From contig JBFWWP010000008.1 of the NCBI GenBank assembly GCA_050246115.1, positions 101,190 through 165,189 on the forward strand: DNA of 64,000 nucleotides, written 5' to 3'. This stretch comes from JBFWWP01 sp050246115. GTDB lineage: Bacteria; Planctomycetota; UBA8108; UBA1146; JAJFFE01. A program made the position numbers and the translations under genes. Below are positions 1 to 10,537 of this stretch, one piece after another. The number at the start of each line of letters is the position of its first letter. Position 1 is the first letter of the stretch. The notes below the pieces were generated by a model, which ran no database searches, had not been told where the DNA came from, and saw nothing but the letters and a program-made list of their open reading frames with translations.

Positions 1-1
1 C

Positions 2-3000
2 ACGGTCAATCTTCTCGATCAGGGCCCCTTTACCCTCGTGGGCGGCAGCTACACGTTGACCGTCATCGGCGAGGGGGCGGCGGTCGGCACCTATGACTTC
101 CAGCTCGTCGACCTGGGTACGGGTAGCTTCGTGCCTTCGGGGGTGGCGGCGAACGTCGGCGACACCATCTCTGGCGCCATCGATGTCGTCGGCGAGGTCG
201 ACTCGTATCGGTTCACCGTCGGCGCAGGGCAGCGGGTGTATCTCGATCTGCTCGTCGGAGGATTGAACCTCAACTGGACCTTGCTCGACCCCGTGGGGCA
301 GCCGGTGTTCGGACTCACCCGGGCGCGCTTCACCGATAGTGAAGATCGCGGCCCCTTCACCCTGACCGCCGGCGACTACACCTTGCGACTCCAAGACATT
401 GCGAGCGGTGTTCCGCCGTATCAGTTCCGCATCGTCGACGTCACGGACTCGGCCACCGTGATCAGCCTCGGCGATGTCGTCGCAGGTGCGTTCTCGATTC
501 CCGGCTCGCGCCACACCTTCGAGTTCTCGGTGGCGCGGGGCCAGTCCATTTATCTCGATCTGCAGACCGGCGACGCCAATCTGTTCTGGTCGCTGCGAGA
601 GACTGCCGGTCCCACCATCTTCGGTCTCGTGCGCGCCCTGACGACGACCACCGAGGATCGCGGCCCGTTCACTCTGACGGCGGGTTCCTACACGCTCACC
701 CTCGATCCGCAGTTCCACTTCGTGCCGGCGTATCAGTTCCAGCTAGTCGGCGTCGCGAACGACGTCACGCCGATCGCGATCGGCGACCTGGTGACGGATA
801 CCTTCACGCTCGCGGGCTCCACCAAGACGTACTCCTTCACCACCGCGGCGGACCAGCGTGTCTACTTGGACCTGCAGGCCGGCGACGCCAACTTGTTCTG
901 GTCGTTGTTCGACCCGGTTGGGCAGCCCGTGTTCAGCTCCCTGCGCGCGTCGAGCCCGACTTCCGAAGATCGGGGTCCCTTCACGCTGGGTGCCGGAACC
1001 CACGACCTCGTGCTCGATCCCACGACGTCGGCGCTACCTTCGTTTGCGTTCCAGACCTTCGACGTCGCGGACCAGCTTGCGACCTTGAACGTCGGGGACG
1101 TGGTCTCCGGCGCTTTCGCCGACCCGGGCGCGGTACACCGCTTCACGTTCTCGCTGGGGGCACCGACACGACTCTACTTCGACAATCAACTCGCCGTGGC
1201 CAACCTGTTCTGGACGCTGCGCGATCCCGTCGGTGAGATCGTGTCGCTCTTTGCCGGCGTGCAGATGAACAACCTCACCGGCAGCGATCGCGGGCCCTTC
1301 ACACTCGCAGCGGGAACCTACGAGCTGGCCCTGAACGCGACCGGCGGTGCGCAGCCCGCCTATCAGTTCCGGGTGGTGGAGGTCACCGACCTGCTCGCGA
1401 CCCTCACCATCGACACCCCGGTCACCGGCACGATCAGCGGCCCCGGGGGCACTGCCGCCTTCACCTTCACTGCGTTCGAAGGTCAGCGCCTGCTGTTCGA
1501 TTCGATCGGCAACGCCGCCGGCCTGCGCTGGACCTTGCTCAACGACCAAGGCAACTCGAACGGGCTGTTCACGGCCGTCGTGGCGTCGACCGACCAGGGC
1601 CCGATCGACCTCGGTGCCGGGACCTACACGCTCGTGCTCGACGCCGACTCAGACACGGTGCCGAGCTTCAACTTCGTCGTCCGCAACGTCGCCGCCGATC
1701 TCGTGCCGGCGGTGGTGAGTGCCGCGCCCATGGTGTTTCGAACCGGGGAGACCGGGCGCGCCCTCGATCTCACGTGGACGGTGGACAACGACGGCGGCGG
1801 GCCGGCGATCACCTCGCCGTGGACCGATCGCATCGTGGTCTCGCCCGACGCCGTGGTGAACGACGGGGATGACATTTTACTCGGCGAGTTCACCAACACG
1901 CCGCCGCTGGCTCCGCGAGCGAGCTACACGCGGGTCGAGACCTTAGTGCTGCCGGACTCGCTGCCGCTGGGCGAACACTACGTGTACGTGATCTGCGACG
2001 TGAACGGACAGATCGACGAGATCGGCGGCGAGACCAATAACACGCGCAACGTGCGGATCGCGGTGGTACCGGGTACCGCGGCGCCGATCGGTTGCATCAC
2101 TTTTGACCAGGCGAGCGGTGCGTCGTTCCCGGCTGGCTCGGTGATCGCGCTCTCGGGGCGCGCCGCGGGGCTCTCCGGAACGGTCAACGTGCTCTACACC
2201 ATCGACGTGTCGCTCAGCACGCAAGCCATCGTGGGGCTCGACTGCAACTTCAACGGCACGCTCGACGCGGGGGACGACCTCAATGGCGATGGGGTGGGCC
2301 CGGTCGCCGGCGGCGGCGGATCGATTCTCGATTGCGAGATCGGTGCGTCGTTGGTGCTCGATCAATACGTGGCGCAGAACGGGACCAGCGTCCACGCGGG
2401 AGTGGTCTTCTCGGCGACGGCCGCGGCGCTCGACGTCGCCCCAGCGCCGTTCCAGCAGCGTTGGAACGCACCGTTCGATCGCGATGACAATAGCAACGGC
2501 GTCGGCGACTTCGAGGAAGTGCTCCGGAGCCTGTACTCGGTCGGCGGGCCGTTCTGTGTGTCGGGTACCGGGGCGTCGCTGTTCACGTCGGTGAACACCG
2601 GGTGCGCGACCAACTACCGCGATGCGATCTTGGCGAGCGACGACGTGTTGTCTTTGATCGGGGCGGCCGACCAGCAACTCCTGGTTTACCTGACCGACGG
2701 GGACGCCGAACCGGACACGAACGTCCCGTCGGACAGTGAACTCGCTCAGCTCGCGAGCCGCGGGATCCAGTTCCAGGGTTTCCAGATCGGGGCCGGCCAA
2801 GTCACGCCGGACCTGCAGCGCCTCGCGGACCAGATCGCCGCCCACCCGAACTCGTCGGGCTCGGCCCGTTCCGTGCTCGACGTGAATGACCTGTTGTTCG
2901 AAATCGTCCAGAGCGTCGCGATCATCGGCATCACGGTGAACGGGGTTCAAGCCGACAGCGTCGACGCCGCAGGCCGCTTCTTCCATCTCGTGACGATCCA

Positions 3001-6000
3001 ACCGGGGCAGAACTGCTTCGACGTCACGGCGTTCGACGCCAGCGGTGGCCAGTGCACCGGGACGATCTGCCTCGAAGGGGTCGATCTCCAAGGGATCGAC
3101 ATCGAGCAGCTCATGGACGTGACCACGTCGTTGGATGTCGACTACTCGAACACGACCTTCAACCACGCGCTGAGCACCTTCGTCACGCACGCGCGCGCGC
3201 AGAACTTGGCGGAGACGCCGCTCGATGGTCCGGTCTTGATGGTGATCGAGAACATCACGCAGCCGTCGGTCACGGTCGCGAACCCAGACGGATACACGGA
3301 GGATGGCAAGCCGTTCTTCGAGTTCGTCGATCAGAGCGTGAATCCCGTGCTCGAGCCACTCGAGCTTTCGCCGCGTCGCCCGCTCATCTTCGACAATCCC
3401 GAGCAAGTACCGGTCTCGTTCGATGTGTCGTGGCTGGCCCTCGGCAATCACCCACCGTTCTTCACCACAGCTCCGTCGACCCAGGTAGTGGCCGGGCAGA
3501 TGTTCAGCTACTCGGCGTCGGCGACCGACCCCGACGGCCACGCGCTCGAGTTCCACCTGGACACCGCTCCGCTCGGAATGTCGGTGGGTCTCACGACCGG
3601 GCTCGTGTCATGGGTTCCCACTGTCGCCGACGTCGGTCTACACAGCGTCGCCCTCGTCGCCCGTGACAGCCGCGGCGGACGTTCGGTGCAGAGCTTCGCG
3701 CTGGAAGTCGTCCTGAGCGGCAGCAACCGGCCGCCGGTGTTCACTTCGGCCCCGAGCACGCACGTTGCCATCGGCACCACCTATCAGTACACCGCAACCG
3801 CCAGCGATCCAGACGGGAACCCGCTACTCTTCACCAAGCAGAGCGGTCCCGTGGACCTCGTGGTCGATCCGAACGGATTCACGCACTGGGCGTTCACCCT
3901 GCCCGGCAACTACACCGTGACGGTGCGGGCGAGTGACGGCAACGGGGGTACTGCGGATCAGACCTACGTTCTGTCTGTCGGCTCCCAGCCGACGAATCCG
4001 CACGCGCCGATGTTGTTCGGCACGCCGTCGGTGATCGCCACCGCCGGCAACTTGTATCTCTACCAACCGGCGGCGAACGATCTCGATGCGCTCGATGTCC
4101 TCGAGTTCACGCTGACGACAGCACCAACCGGCATGGGCATCGAAGCCGCCAGCGGCAGAGTGACATGGATCCCCAGTGACGGGCAAGTCGGGAGCCACTC
4201 GGTCGTGCTCGTCGTCGACGACGGGAATGGGGCGTCGACGACTCAGTCGTGGACCATCGAGGTCTTCGACGAACCCCAGAACCAGCCGCCCGTAATCACC
4301 TCGGTACCCGGCTTCGTGGCGGTCGTCGGCCAAACCTACGAGTACCCGGTCAGTGCGATCGACCCCGAGGGGCTCGCGGTCGAGTTCTCGCTCGTAAGTC
4401 CTCCCGTCGGCATGACGATCGATCCGCAGACGGGTCTACTCTCGTGGACGCCCACCCAGCCCGAGACGGCCACGGTGGCCATTCGTGCGCTCGATCCCGC
4501 GCTCGCCTTCGGTAGCCAGGTCTTTACGCTCACGGCCTCGCCCCCGAACACGCTGCCTACCTTCGACTCGACCCCGGTGCTCACGGCGACGGTCGGCGGA
4601 ACCTATCGCTATGACGTCAACGCCTTGGACGGCGACGGGCACGCACTCACTTTCCTCCTCGCTGCGGGTCCAGCGGGCATGCAGATCAACCCGCTGACCG
4701 GGCTCATCACCTGGGTCCCGACTGCGGCGCAGATCGGGCCCAACCCGGTGACCGTGGTGGTCGACGACGGGCACTTCGGCAACGTGCCCCAGACCTTCAC
4801 CGTGACCGTGGCTCCGGACGTGACCCCGCCGACGGTGCAGATCCTGTTCACTCAGGTGCCCGCCGCGGTCGGAACCCCCCTGCAGATCTGTGTTCAAGCG
4901 AGCGACAACGTCGGCATTCTCGCCCGTACCGCGACGGTCGACGGCGTCAAGGTGCCGCTCGAGGTCAACGGCTGCGGCTTCTACACCCCTCCGATGACCC
5001 CGGGCATGGTCATGGTGGTAGTTACCGCGATCGACCCTTCGGGGAACGAAGCGCAGGCTACCGAAATGCTGACGATCGTCGATCCGACCGATCCCGACGC
5101 TCCCGTCGTCTCCATCATCAGTCCCGCGCCAGACGCCATGATCACGGCGCCGACTGCCATCGTGGCGAACATCAGCGACAACTCGCCGGCGACGCTGTCT
5201 TGGGAAGTGCGCATCGCTCGACTCGGAACCGACACCTTCCGCACCATCGCCGCGGGCACCGGCGAGGTCGCCGCCGGTGTGATCGCGACCTTCGATCCCA
5301 CCCTGCTGCCCAATGACAACTATCGCGTGCAGATCGTGGGTAGCGATGGAGTTCAGACCGGCGGCATCGAGTTTCAGTACGCGGTCGCGGGCGGCTACAA
5401 GATGGGGAACTTCTCCTACGAGTTCACCGACCTCGTGTTCCAGCTGGCGGGCATTCCGCTCGTGGTCACCCGTCAATACAACACCCTCGACCTGTCGCCT
5501 GGCGAGTTCGGCGTGGGCTGGCGGTTGGGGTTGCCGGGTCGCGTGACCGATACGGTCGACGAACTCATGACGGGTCAGAGCTTCGTCGACCTGCTCGGAA
5601 CGCCGCCCTATCAGTACGGCACCCGGGTGTACGTGACGCGTCCCGACGGGCAACGAGTGGGCTTCACCTTCGAGCCGACGCCATTGCCGTTCCCGCAAGC
5701 CTTCCAGTGGGTGCCGCGCTTCCGTCCCGATCCTGGCGTGTCGGACACGCTCGAGGCCGAGACGGCCTCGGGGATTGCGACGCTTTGGAACTTCGGCACC
5801 GGCTTCCTGGAGTACGTGATTCCGTACAACCCGCGGCGGTTCGAGTTCACGACCGCTCTCGGCGTCAAGTACACGATCGATGAGTTCGACGGCCTGGAGC
5901 GGATCGACGATGTCTACGGCAACTCGATCGTCGTGACTCCAGACGGTCTCGTGAGTTCGACTGGGGTAGCGCTCGACTTCGACCGGGACGCGTCCGGCAG

Positions 6001-8686
6001 GATCACGACCATCACTGAGCCCAAGCAGCCGGGTGCTATGACGCCACCCGGTCAACTCCACTACGACTACGACGCGAGCGGGAACCTGATCCGCTTCACG
6101 GATCGCGGCGGCGGCGAGTCCGAGTACTTCTACGAAGAACCGGCCTTCCCCAACTACATGACGCGCCTCGAGGATCCGCTGGGTCGCAACGTGCTCCGCA
6201 ACGTCTATGACAACGATGGACGTCTGATTGCGCAGTGCGGGGTCGACGGCGATCCGGTGACGCTCATCGACTGCATCGTCATCGACAACGATGTCGTCGC
6301 CGGGGTACAGACCGTGATCACGGCGCGCGGGCTGCGCGTCGACCACTTCGTGGACGCGGAGGGCCGCGTCGTCAAGCGCCGGCGCTACCTCGAAGACGGC
6401 ATCAACTTCGTCGACGAGGACAAGACCTATGACGCCAACGGTCACCTGCTGACGTTCAGCGTCGGCGGCATCACGTTGACGCGAACCTACGACGCGCGCG
6501 GCAACGTGCTCACCGAGACCGAGGCTGACGGCCAGACGTGGACCTACACCTACGTCCAGCCGTGCAACTTGGTCGCCTCGGAGACCGATCCGGCCGGCAA
6601 CGTGACGACCTTCGAGTACGACGCGCAATGCAACCTACGGTTCATTACCAACCCGCTCGGCGGTGTCACCGAGTTGCGCTACGACCGGCGCGGGGACGTC
6701 ACGGACTACTTCGACCCCGAGGGCAATCGCTGGCAGTTCACCTACGACCAGTACGGCCACCCGGCGACGACGACCGATCCACTCGGCAACACCATGATCA
6801 TGCAGCACAACATGGTGGGCGACCTGTTGTGGCAGATCGACCGTATGGGGCGGCGCGTGGACTTCGAATACGACGCGGCCCACCGTTTGGTGCGCGAGGT
6901 CTGGGACACCGTGCCGCCGCGAGAGATCCTCACGACCTACAACGCCGCCGGCTATCTCACCTCGGCCGTCGATCCCGACAGCGCGACCACGGTCGACTAC
7001 TGGGAGACCGGCGACGTCAAGTCGGTGGACAATTCGGGAACGCCGAACGTGCCCCACGTCGTGGTCACGTATGGCTACCTGAGCGGTGGGGTCGTCATGC
7101 GCGGCTACGACGCCAGCGGCAACGTGACCAACGTCATGGACTCACTCGGCGGCATGACCGAGTACGAGTACGACGAGACCGAGCGGTTGCGGAGCGTGGC
7201 GCAGTATCCCGCCCCGGAAGTGGTCAGCAGCGCGACACCGCCGAACGAGAAGCTGCTCGACGTTGCCTACAATCCGCAACAGTTCCTCGCGCGCGTGAGC
7301 CGCTACGCGGATCTGACCCGCACCACTCCGGTCGCCTACACCGACTTCGAGTACGACTGTGTCGGGTGCGTGAAGCGACTGAGCGCAATTCGGCACCGGC
7401 GGGCGAGCGATGACTCGGTGATCCACGATCTGGAGTACGCGCGCGACGCAGTTACCAATGTCAGCGGTATCCTGGACGCGGAAGGCGCCCACTCCTACGC
7501 GTACGACGGCGGTTGGCGCTTGCTCGCGGCCACGCACCCGGTGGGAGGGATTCAACCCGACGAGTCGTACTCCTACGACGAGGTGGGTAACCGCACGACC
7601 AGCCACCTCAGCATGGCCTACAGCTACAGCCGCGACCTCGGGCTCGGCGGCAACCAGCTGCGCCAGGACGACGACTACGACTACGTGTACGACGCGAATG
7701 GCCAGCTGGCCCGGCAGACGGACCGGGTCACGGGCAGCTATCTGACGTTTGCCTATGACCACCGGGTGCGGCTCACGGACATTGCCACCTTCGATGCCCT
7801 CGATACGGAGCTCGGGCGCACCACCTTCACCTACGACGTGCTGAACCGTCGGATCCGGGTCGATGCCGACGGCCAGGTGAGTACGTTCGTCTACGACGAC
7901 ATCAATCCGATCCTCAAACTCACCCCCAGTGGCGACATCATCAGTCGACGTCTCTACGGGCTGGTGAACGACGACATCCTCGCGGATCAGGTGGGCGCCA
8001 CCACGAGATGGTTCCTGAACGATGAGACGGGGACCGTCCGCGATCTCGTGACCGATGCGGCGAGCACGATTGCCCACTTCGTCTACGACACCTTCGGGCA
8101 GCTGCTCGGCGTGACCCCTGCGGTGACGGACAACGACCTGGCGTTCACCGCGCGGGAAGCACTCACCGATCTGCCGTTTCTGTACTACCGAGGCCGCGTC
8201 TACGATCCTCGCCTCGGCCGGTTCAGCCAGGAAGATCCGTACGCACCGTTCCAGTACGAGTACGTCGACAACAACCCGCTCGGGTTCTCCGACGCGGTCG
8301 GCTATGGGCCGCTCATCGAGTACCGTCCGATCATTGCTGGCGGGATCAACTGGCTCTATGTGGGCTGCGAGGCCGGCAAGGTGGTCTACGTCGGCATTAC
8401 CGGCAACCCCGGCGCGCGGGCGCTTGCGCACCAGGCGGCGGGGAGGACGTTCAAGTTCTGCAAGATCATGGGGAACTTGTCGCGTCCGGACGCGCGTGCG
8501 CTCGAGCAGGCATTGATCGACGGCCATGGCGGACCGGGCCGCGGTGCCCCGGGACGTCTGCTCAACAAGATCCGCAGCGTCGCGTTGGGCAAGCCCCTGG
8601 CGAACCGCGCCGCCGGCTTCTTGTCGAAGTTGGGGGGGCCGGCCGCAGTGGCACAGCTCGGTCTGTGTCTCCTGTGCTTGCCATGA
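2..8686 (+). CDS. Giant RHS/YD-repeat surface protein with GIY-YIG-like C-terminal nuclease domain (5' partial)
   Basis: The frame is open to the left edge, so the true start lies outside the window; residue numbers here count from the GTG at 38. In order: five full PPC-like beta repeats of about 104 residues plus part of another (to about 550), each with a GPFTL..GxYxL motif; a CARDB-like domain (about 555-680); a VWA-like domain with DVSLS (about 722) and YLTDGD (about 884); five cadherin/Ig-like repeats (about 1134-1593); another Ig-like segment; then the RHS entry (LVVTRQYNT, GVGWR), many YD repeats, and the RHS core end RLGRFSQEDP..Y.Y..NNP (about 2725-2752). The last 120 residues carry YVG (2784), Arg2794, His2798, Glu2823 and Asn2843 in GIY-YIG spacing. 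RHS proteins encapsulate their variable C-terminal toxin, so a secreted contact-dependent nuclease is likely. No signal peptide is visible because the N terminus is missing. No immunity gene follows immediately. Confidence 0.9.
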   Translation, partial: TVNLLDQGPFTLVGGSYTLTVIGEGAAVGTYDFQLVDLGTGSFVPSGVAANVGDTISGAIDVVGEVDSYRFTVGAGQRVYLDLLVGGLNLNWTLLDPVGQPVFGLTRARFTDSEDRGPFTLTAGDYTLRLQDIASGVPPYQFRIVDVTDSATVISLGDVVAGAFSIPGSRHTFEFSVARGQSIYLDLQTGDANLFWSLRETAGPTIFGLVRALTTTTEDRGPFTLTAGSYTLTLDPQFHFVPAYQFQLVGVANDVTPIAIGDLVTDTFTLAGSTKTYSFTTAADQRVYLDLQAGDANLFWSLFDPVGQPVFSSLRASSPTSEDRGPFTLGAGTHDLVLDPTTSALPSFAFQTFDVADQLATLNVGDVVSGAFADPGAVHRFTFSLGAPTRLYFDNQLAVANLFWTLRDPVGEIVSLFAGVQMNNLTGSDRGPFTLAAGTYELALNATGGAQPAYQFRVVEVTDLLATLTIDTPVTGTISGPGGTAAFTFTAFEGQRLLFDSIGNAAGLRWTLLNDQGNSNGLFTAVVASTDQGPIDLGAGTYTLVLDADSDTVPSFNFVVRNVAADLVPAVVSAAPMVFRTGETGRALDLTWTVDNDGGGPAITSPWTDRIVVSPDAVVNDGDDILLGEFTNTPPLAPRASYTRVETLVLPDSLPLGEHYVYVICDVNGQIDEIGGETNNTRNVRIAVVPGTAAPIGCITFDQASGASFPAGSVIALSGRAAGLSGTVNVLYTIDVSLSTQAIVGLDCNFNGTLDAGDDLNGDGVGPVAGGGGSILDCEIGASLVLDQYVAQNGTSVHAGVVFSATAAALDVAPAPFQQRWNAPFDRDDNSNGVGDFEEVLRSLYSVGGPFCVSGTGASLFTSVNTGCATNYRDAILASDDVLSLIGAADQQLLVYLTDGDAEPDTNVPSDSELAQLASRGIQFQGFQIGAGQVTPDLQRLADQIAAHPNSSGSARSVLDVNDLLFEIVQSVAIIGITVNGVQADSVDAAGRFFHLVTIQPGQNCFDVTAFDASGGQCTGTICLEGVDLQGIDIEQLMDVTTSLDVDYSNTTFNHALSTFVTHARAQNLAETPLDGPVLMVIENITQPSVTVANPDGYTEDGKPFFEFVDQSVNPVLEPLELSPRRPLIFDNPEQVPVSFDVSWLALGNHPPFFTTAPSTQVVAGQMFSYSASATDPDGHALEFHLDTAPLGMSVGLTTGLVSWVPTVADVGLHSVALVARDSRGGRSVQSFALEVVLSGSNRPPVFTSAPSTHVAIGTTYQYTATASDPDGNPLLFTKQSGPVDLVVDPNGFTHWAFTLPGNYTVTVRASDGNGGTADQTYVLSVGSQPTNPHAPMLFGTPSVIATAGNLYLYQPAANDLDALDVLEFTLTTAPTGMGIEAASGRVTWIPSDGQVGSHSVVLVVDDGNGASTTQSWTIEVFDEPQNQPPVITSVPGFVAVVGQTYEYPVSAIDPEGLAVEFSLVSPPVGMTIDPQTGLLSWTPTQPETATVAIRALDPALAFGSQVFTLTASPPNTLPTFDSTPVLTATVGGTYRYDVNALDGDGHALTFLLAAGPAGMQINPLTGLITWVPTAAQIGPNPVTVVVDDGHFGNVPQTFTVTVAPDVTPPTVQILFTQVPAAVGTPLQICVQASDNVGILARTATVDGVKVPLEVNGCGFYTPPMTPGMVMVVVTAIDPSGNEAQATEMLTIVDPTDPDAPVVSIISPAPDAMITAPTAIVANISDNSPATLSWEVRIARLGTDTFRTIAAGTGEVAAGVIATFDPTLLPNDNYRVQIVGSDGVQTGGIEFQYAVAGGYKMGNFSYEFTDLVFQLAGIPLVVTRQYNTLDLSPGEFGVGWRLGLPGRVTDTVDELMTGQSFVDLLGTPPYQYGTRVYVTRPDGQRVGFTFEPTPLPFPQAFQWVPRFRPDPGVSDTLEAETASGIATLWNFGTGFLEYVIPYNPRRFEFTTALGVKYTIDEFDGLERIDDVYGNSIVVTPDGLVSSTGVALDFDRDASGRITTITEPKQPGAMTPPGQLHYDYDASGNLIRFTDRGGGESEYFYEEPAFPNYMTRLEDPLGRNVLRNVYDNDGRLIAQCGVDGDPVTLIDCIVIDNDVVAGVQTVITARGLRVDHFVDAEGRVVKRRRYLEDGINFVDEDKTYDANGHLLTFSVGGITLTRTYDARGNVLTETEADGQTWTYTYVQPCNLVASETDPAGNVTTFEYDAQCNLRFITNPLGGVTELRYDRRGDVTDYFDPEGNRWQFTYDQYGHPATTTDPLGNTMIMQHNMVGDLLWQIDRMGRRVDFEYDAAHRLVREVWDTVPPREILTTYNAAGYLTSAVDPDSATTVDYWETGDVKSVDNSGTPNVPHVVVTYGYLSGGVVMRGYDASGNVTNVMDSLGGMTEYEYDETERLRSVAQYPAPEVVSSATPPNEKLLDVAYNPQQFLARVSRYADLTRTTPVAYTDFEYDCVGCVKRLSAIRHRRASDDSVIHDLEYARDAVTNVSGILDAEGAHSYAYDGGWRLLAATHPVGGIQPDESYSYDEVGNRTTSHLSMAYSYSRDLGLGGNQLRQDDDYDYVYDANGQLARQTDRVTGSYLTFAYDHRVRLTDIATFDALDTELGRTTFTYDVLNRRIRVDADGQVSTFVYDDINPILKLTPSGDIISRRLYGLVNDDILADQVGATTRWFLNDETGTVRDLVTDAASTIAHFVYDTFGQLLGVTPAVTDNDLAFTAREALTDLPFLYYRGRVYDPRLGRFSQEDPYAPFQYEYVDNNPLGFSDAVGYGPLIEYRPIIAGGINWLYVGCEAGKVVYVGITGNPGARALAHQAAGRTFKFCKIMGNLSRPDARALEQALIDGHGGPGRGAPGRLLNKIRSVALGKPLANRAAGFLSKLGGPAAVAQLGLCLLCLP

Positions 8687-8757
8687 CGACGCCCCATGAG
8701 GCCCGTTTGCGGATTCGTTGTGATTCGATCGTTGGCTGTACACCCGGAGATCCAGGT

Positions 8758-10479
8758 ATGAAACACGTACTTCCCTGTCCTGTGAGACTCAGCGTTCTCG
8801 CCGTGCTTGCCCTGACCGCGGTTGGCCTTGCGGGCGCGAACGCGAGTGAGGGCGCTCGAATCACGACCGTCAACGGGTCGACGACCGCCGTCCGCACTCC
8901 GCAGGGTGGCGTCGCCGCCGGCGCCGCGGCCTCCGCGCAACCGTTCGGACCCGGGCCCGGGCTCGGAATCACCAACGGCGACTTCGCGCTCGGCCTAGTG
9001 GGGTGGGTGGGCTCCCAGTCCGGAGGGTTGGTCGCGCCCGGCCAGGTGAGCGTGGTCGCCGAGCAGGCGCAGCTCGTGGAAGGCGATTCGTTCATCGTCA
9101 CGCTGGAGCAGACCTTCGTGGTGCCGCCGTTTCCGAGCACCATCGCCTTCGACGTGATCTTCCTGCCCGGCTTCGACCAGTCCGCGAACTTCATTCCGGA
9201 CGCCTTCGAGGTGTCACTGCTCGACGCAGGCTTGCTGCCAGTCGTTCAGCCTTGGGACATCTTGGCCACGTCGTTCTTCAACGTGCAGGAAGATGGCGCC
9301 GTGAACGCCGCGCCCGGGGTGATCTGGGATGGCACGACCGCGACCGTCGACATCTCCGCACTGGTGGCCGGTCAGGTGGTGACGCTGTTCTTCGACTACG
9401 TCAATGGCGACGCCGACACCGCCGGCGGGGTGCGCGTCGACAACGTCACGCTCACCGACTTCGCGGTCCCCGGCTTCTTCCTTCGCGGCGACCTGGACGC
9501 GGATGCACTCGTGGGTGCGTCGGATCTGCCCGTGCTTCTGGAACTGCTGTGGGACGGCGGCGCCACCCCCGACGACTGTGGCGGCGAGGAGTACGCGGAG
9601 ACCGCGGACATCAACGACAACGAGTTCGTGACCATCGCCGACTATCTGCGGCTGCGAGCGTTCTTGAATGGCGGCGCAGCGATCCCTGCGCCGGGGATCG
9701 ACTGCGGATTCGACCCAAGCGATGACTTTGCCGGGTTCGACGCGCCGGACCCCAACTACGTGGTGAGCGTCGGTGACGTGACGGTCGATCCGCCGATGGC
9801 GTCGGTCGACCGCGACGTGTTCATTCAGCTCCTCGTCGATGTTCCCGAGGACGTCGTCGGCTTCACGGTCACTCTGGAGTTTCCGCAAGCGACGCTTGCG
9901 GCGTTCGACCCGCTGGCGGGGGATCCACCACCGTTCGTGAGCGCGCTCGGCACTACCGCGTATCGCGTCGAACCGGGGCGCATCACGGTGGGTGTGTGGG
10001 CGAGCAACGATGGCGACAGCTTGCTCGTCGGCAACGCGGGCACCTTCCAGGATATCGGTGAGGTACGGTTTCACCTGGCCGACTTCGCGATTCTCCCCCC
10101 GCTCGCGTGGAACCCGCAACCCGGCACCCTCGAGCCCTCGTTCCGGGCCACGCTCGTCGACGCGACGTTCGGGGATCACCACCCGACGTTCTTCTCGGGA
10201 CCGGTCGAGTTCGCGCGCGGCAACTCGAACAACGATGGGAACGTCGACATCGCGGACCCGGTCTTCACGCTCGCCTACTTGTTCACTTCGGGGCCCGCCC
10301 CCGTGTGCTTCGACGCCGCGGACGCGAACAACGATTCGTCGGTCAACATCGCCGACGCCGCGTACACGCTGAACTTCCTCTTCGCTGGGGGTGCAGTCAT
10401 TCCGCCTCCGTATCCGGCGTGCGGTAACGACGTGGGGCCCATCGATACCCTGATCTGCAACCCGAACTTCTGCCAGTGA
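8758..10479 (+). CDS. Secreted dockerin-like/cohesin-like domain protein
   Basis: The ATG at 8758 is chosen because a signal peptide follows directly (MKHVLPCPVRLSVLAVLALT..ANAS) and GGAG lies upstream; a longer reading to 8665 would overlap the preceding gene. The product is 573 residues. After the signal comes a carbohydrate-binding-like beta domain starting NGDFALGLVGW. A pair of dockerin-like calcium loops follows (GDLDADALVGASDL, DINDNEFVTIADYL), then a cohesin-like beta-sandwich (GDVTVDPP..VGFTVTLEF). A C-terminal dockerin pair (NSNNDGNVDIAD, DANNDSSVNIAD) ends in a LFAGG..PPPYPACG tail typical of planctomycete exoproteins. It is probably exported and bound to a surface or matrix partner. 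No catalytic domain was recognised. It sits 71 bases after the RHS gene and shares its architecture with the protein at 11428. Confidence 0.85.
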   Translation: MKHVLPCPVRLSVLAVLALTAVGLAGANASEGARITTVNGSTTAVRTPQGGVAAGAAASAQPFGPGPGLGITNGDFALGLVGWVGSQSGGLVAPGQVSVVAEQAQLVEGDSFIVTLEQTFVVPPFPSTIAFDVIFLPGFDQSANFIPDAFEVSLLDAGLLPVVQPWDILATSFFNVQEDGAVNAAPGVIWDGTTATVDISALVAGQVVTLFFDYVNGDADTAGGVRVDNVTLTDFAVPGFFLRGDLDADALVGASDLPVLLELLWDGGATPDDCGGEEYAETADINDNEFVTIADYLRLRAFLNGGAAIPAPGIDCGFDPSDDFAGFDAPDPNYVVSVGDVTVDPPMASVDRDVFIQLLVDVPEDVVGFTVTLEFPQATLAAFDPLAGDPPPFVSALGTTAYRVEPGRITVGVWASNDGDSLLVGNAGTFQDIGEVRFHLADFAILPPLAWNPQPGTLEPSFRATLVDATFGDHHPTFFSGPVEFARGNSNNDGNVDIADPVFTLAYLFTSGPAPVCFDAADANNDSSVNIADAAYTLNFLFAGGAVIPPPYPACGNDVGPIDTLICNPNFCQ

Positions 10480-10537
10480 GACGGGACCGGGCCTACAAAG
10501 CGGCACACTCTTGGGGCGGACGGGAGCGCGGACAGTC

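Noticed and set aside
1943..3556. Long minus-strand frame (537 codons) inside the RHS gene
   Set aside because: Low-complexity Arg/Glu/Val-rich translation without domains; it is the opposite-strand shadow of a clear plus-strand gene in G+C-rich DNA. The same holds for 4436-6628 and 7142-8743.
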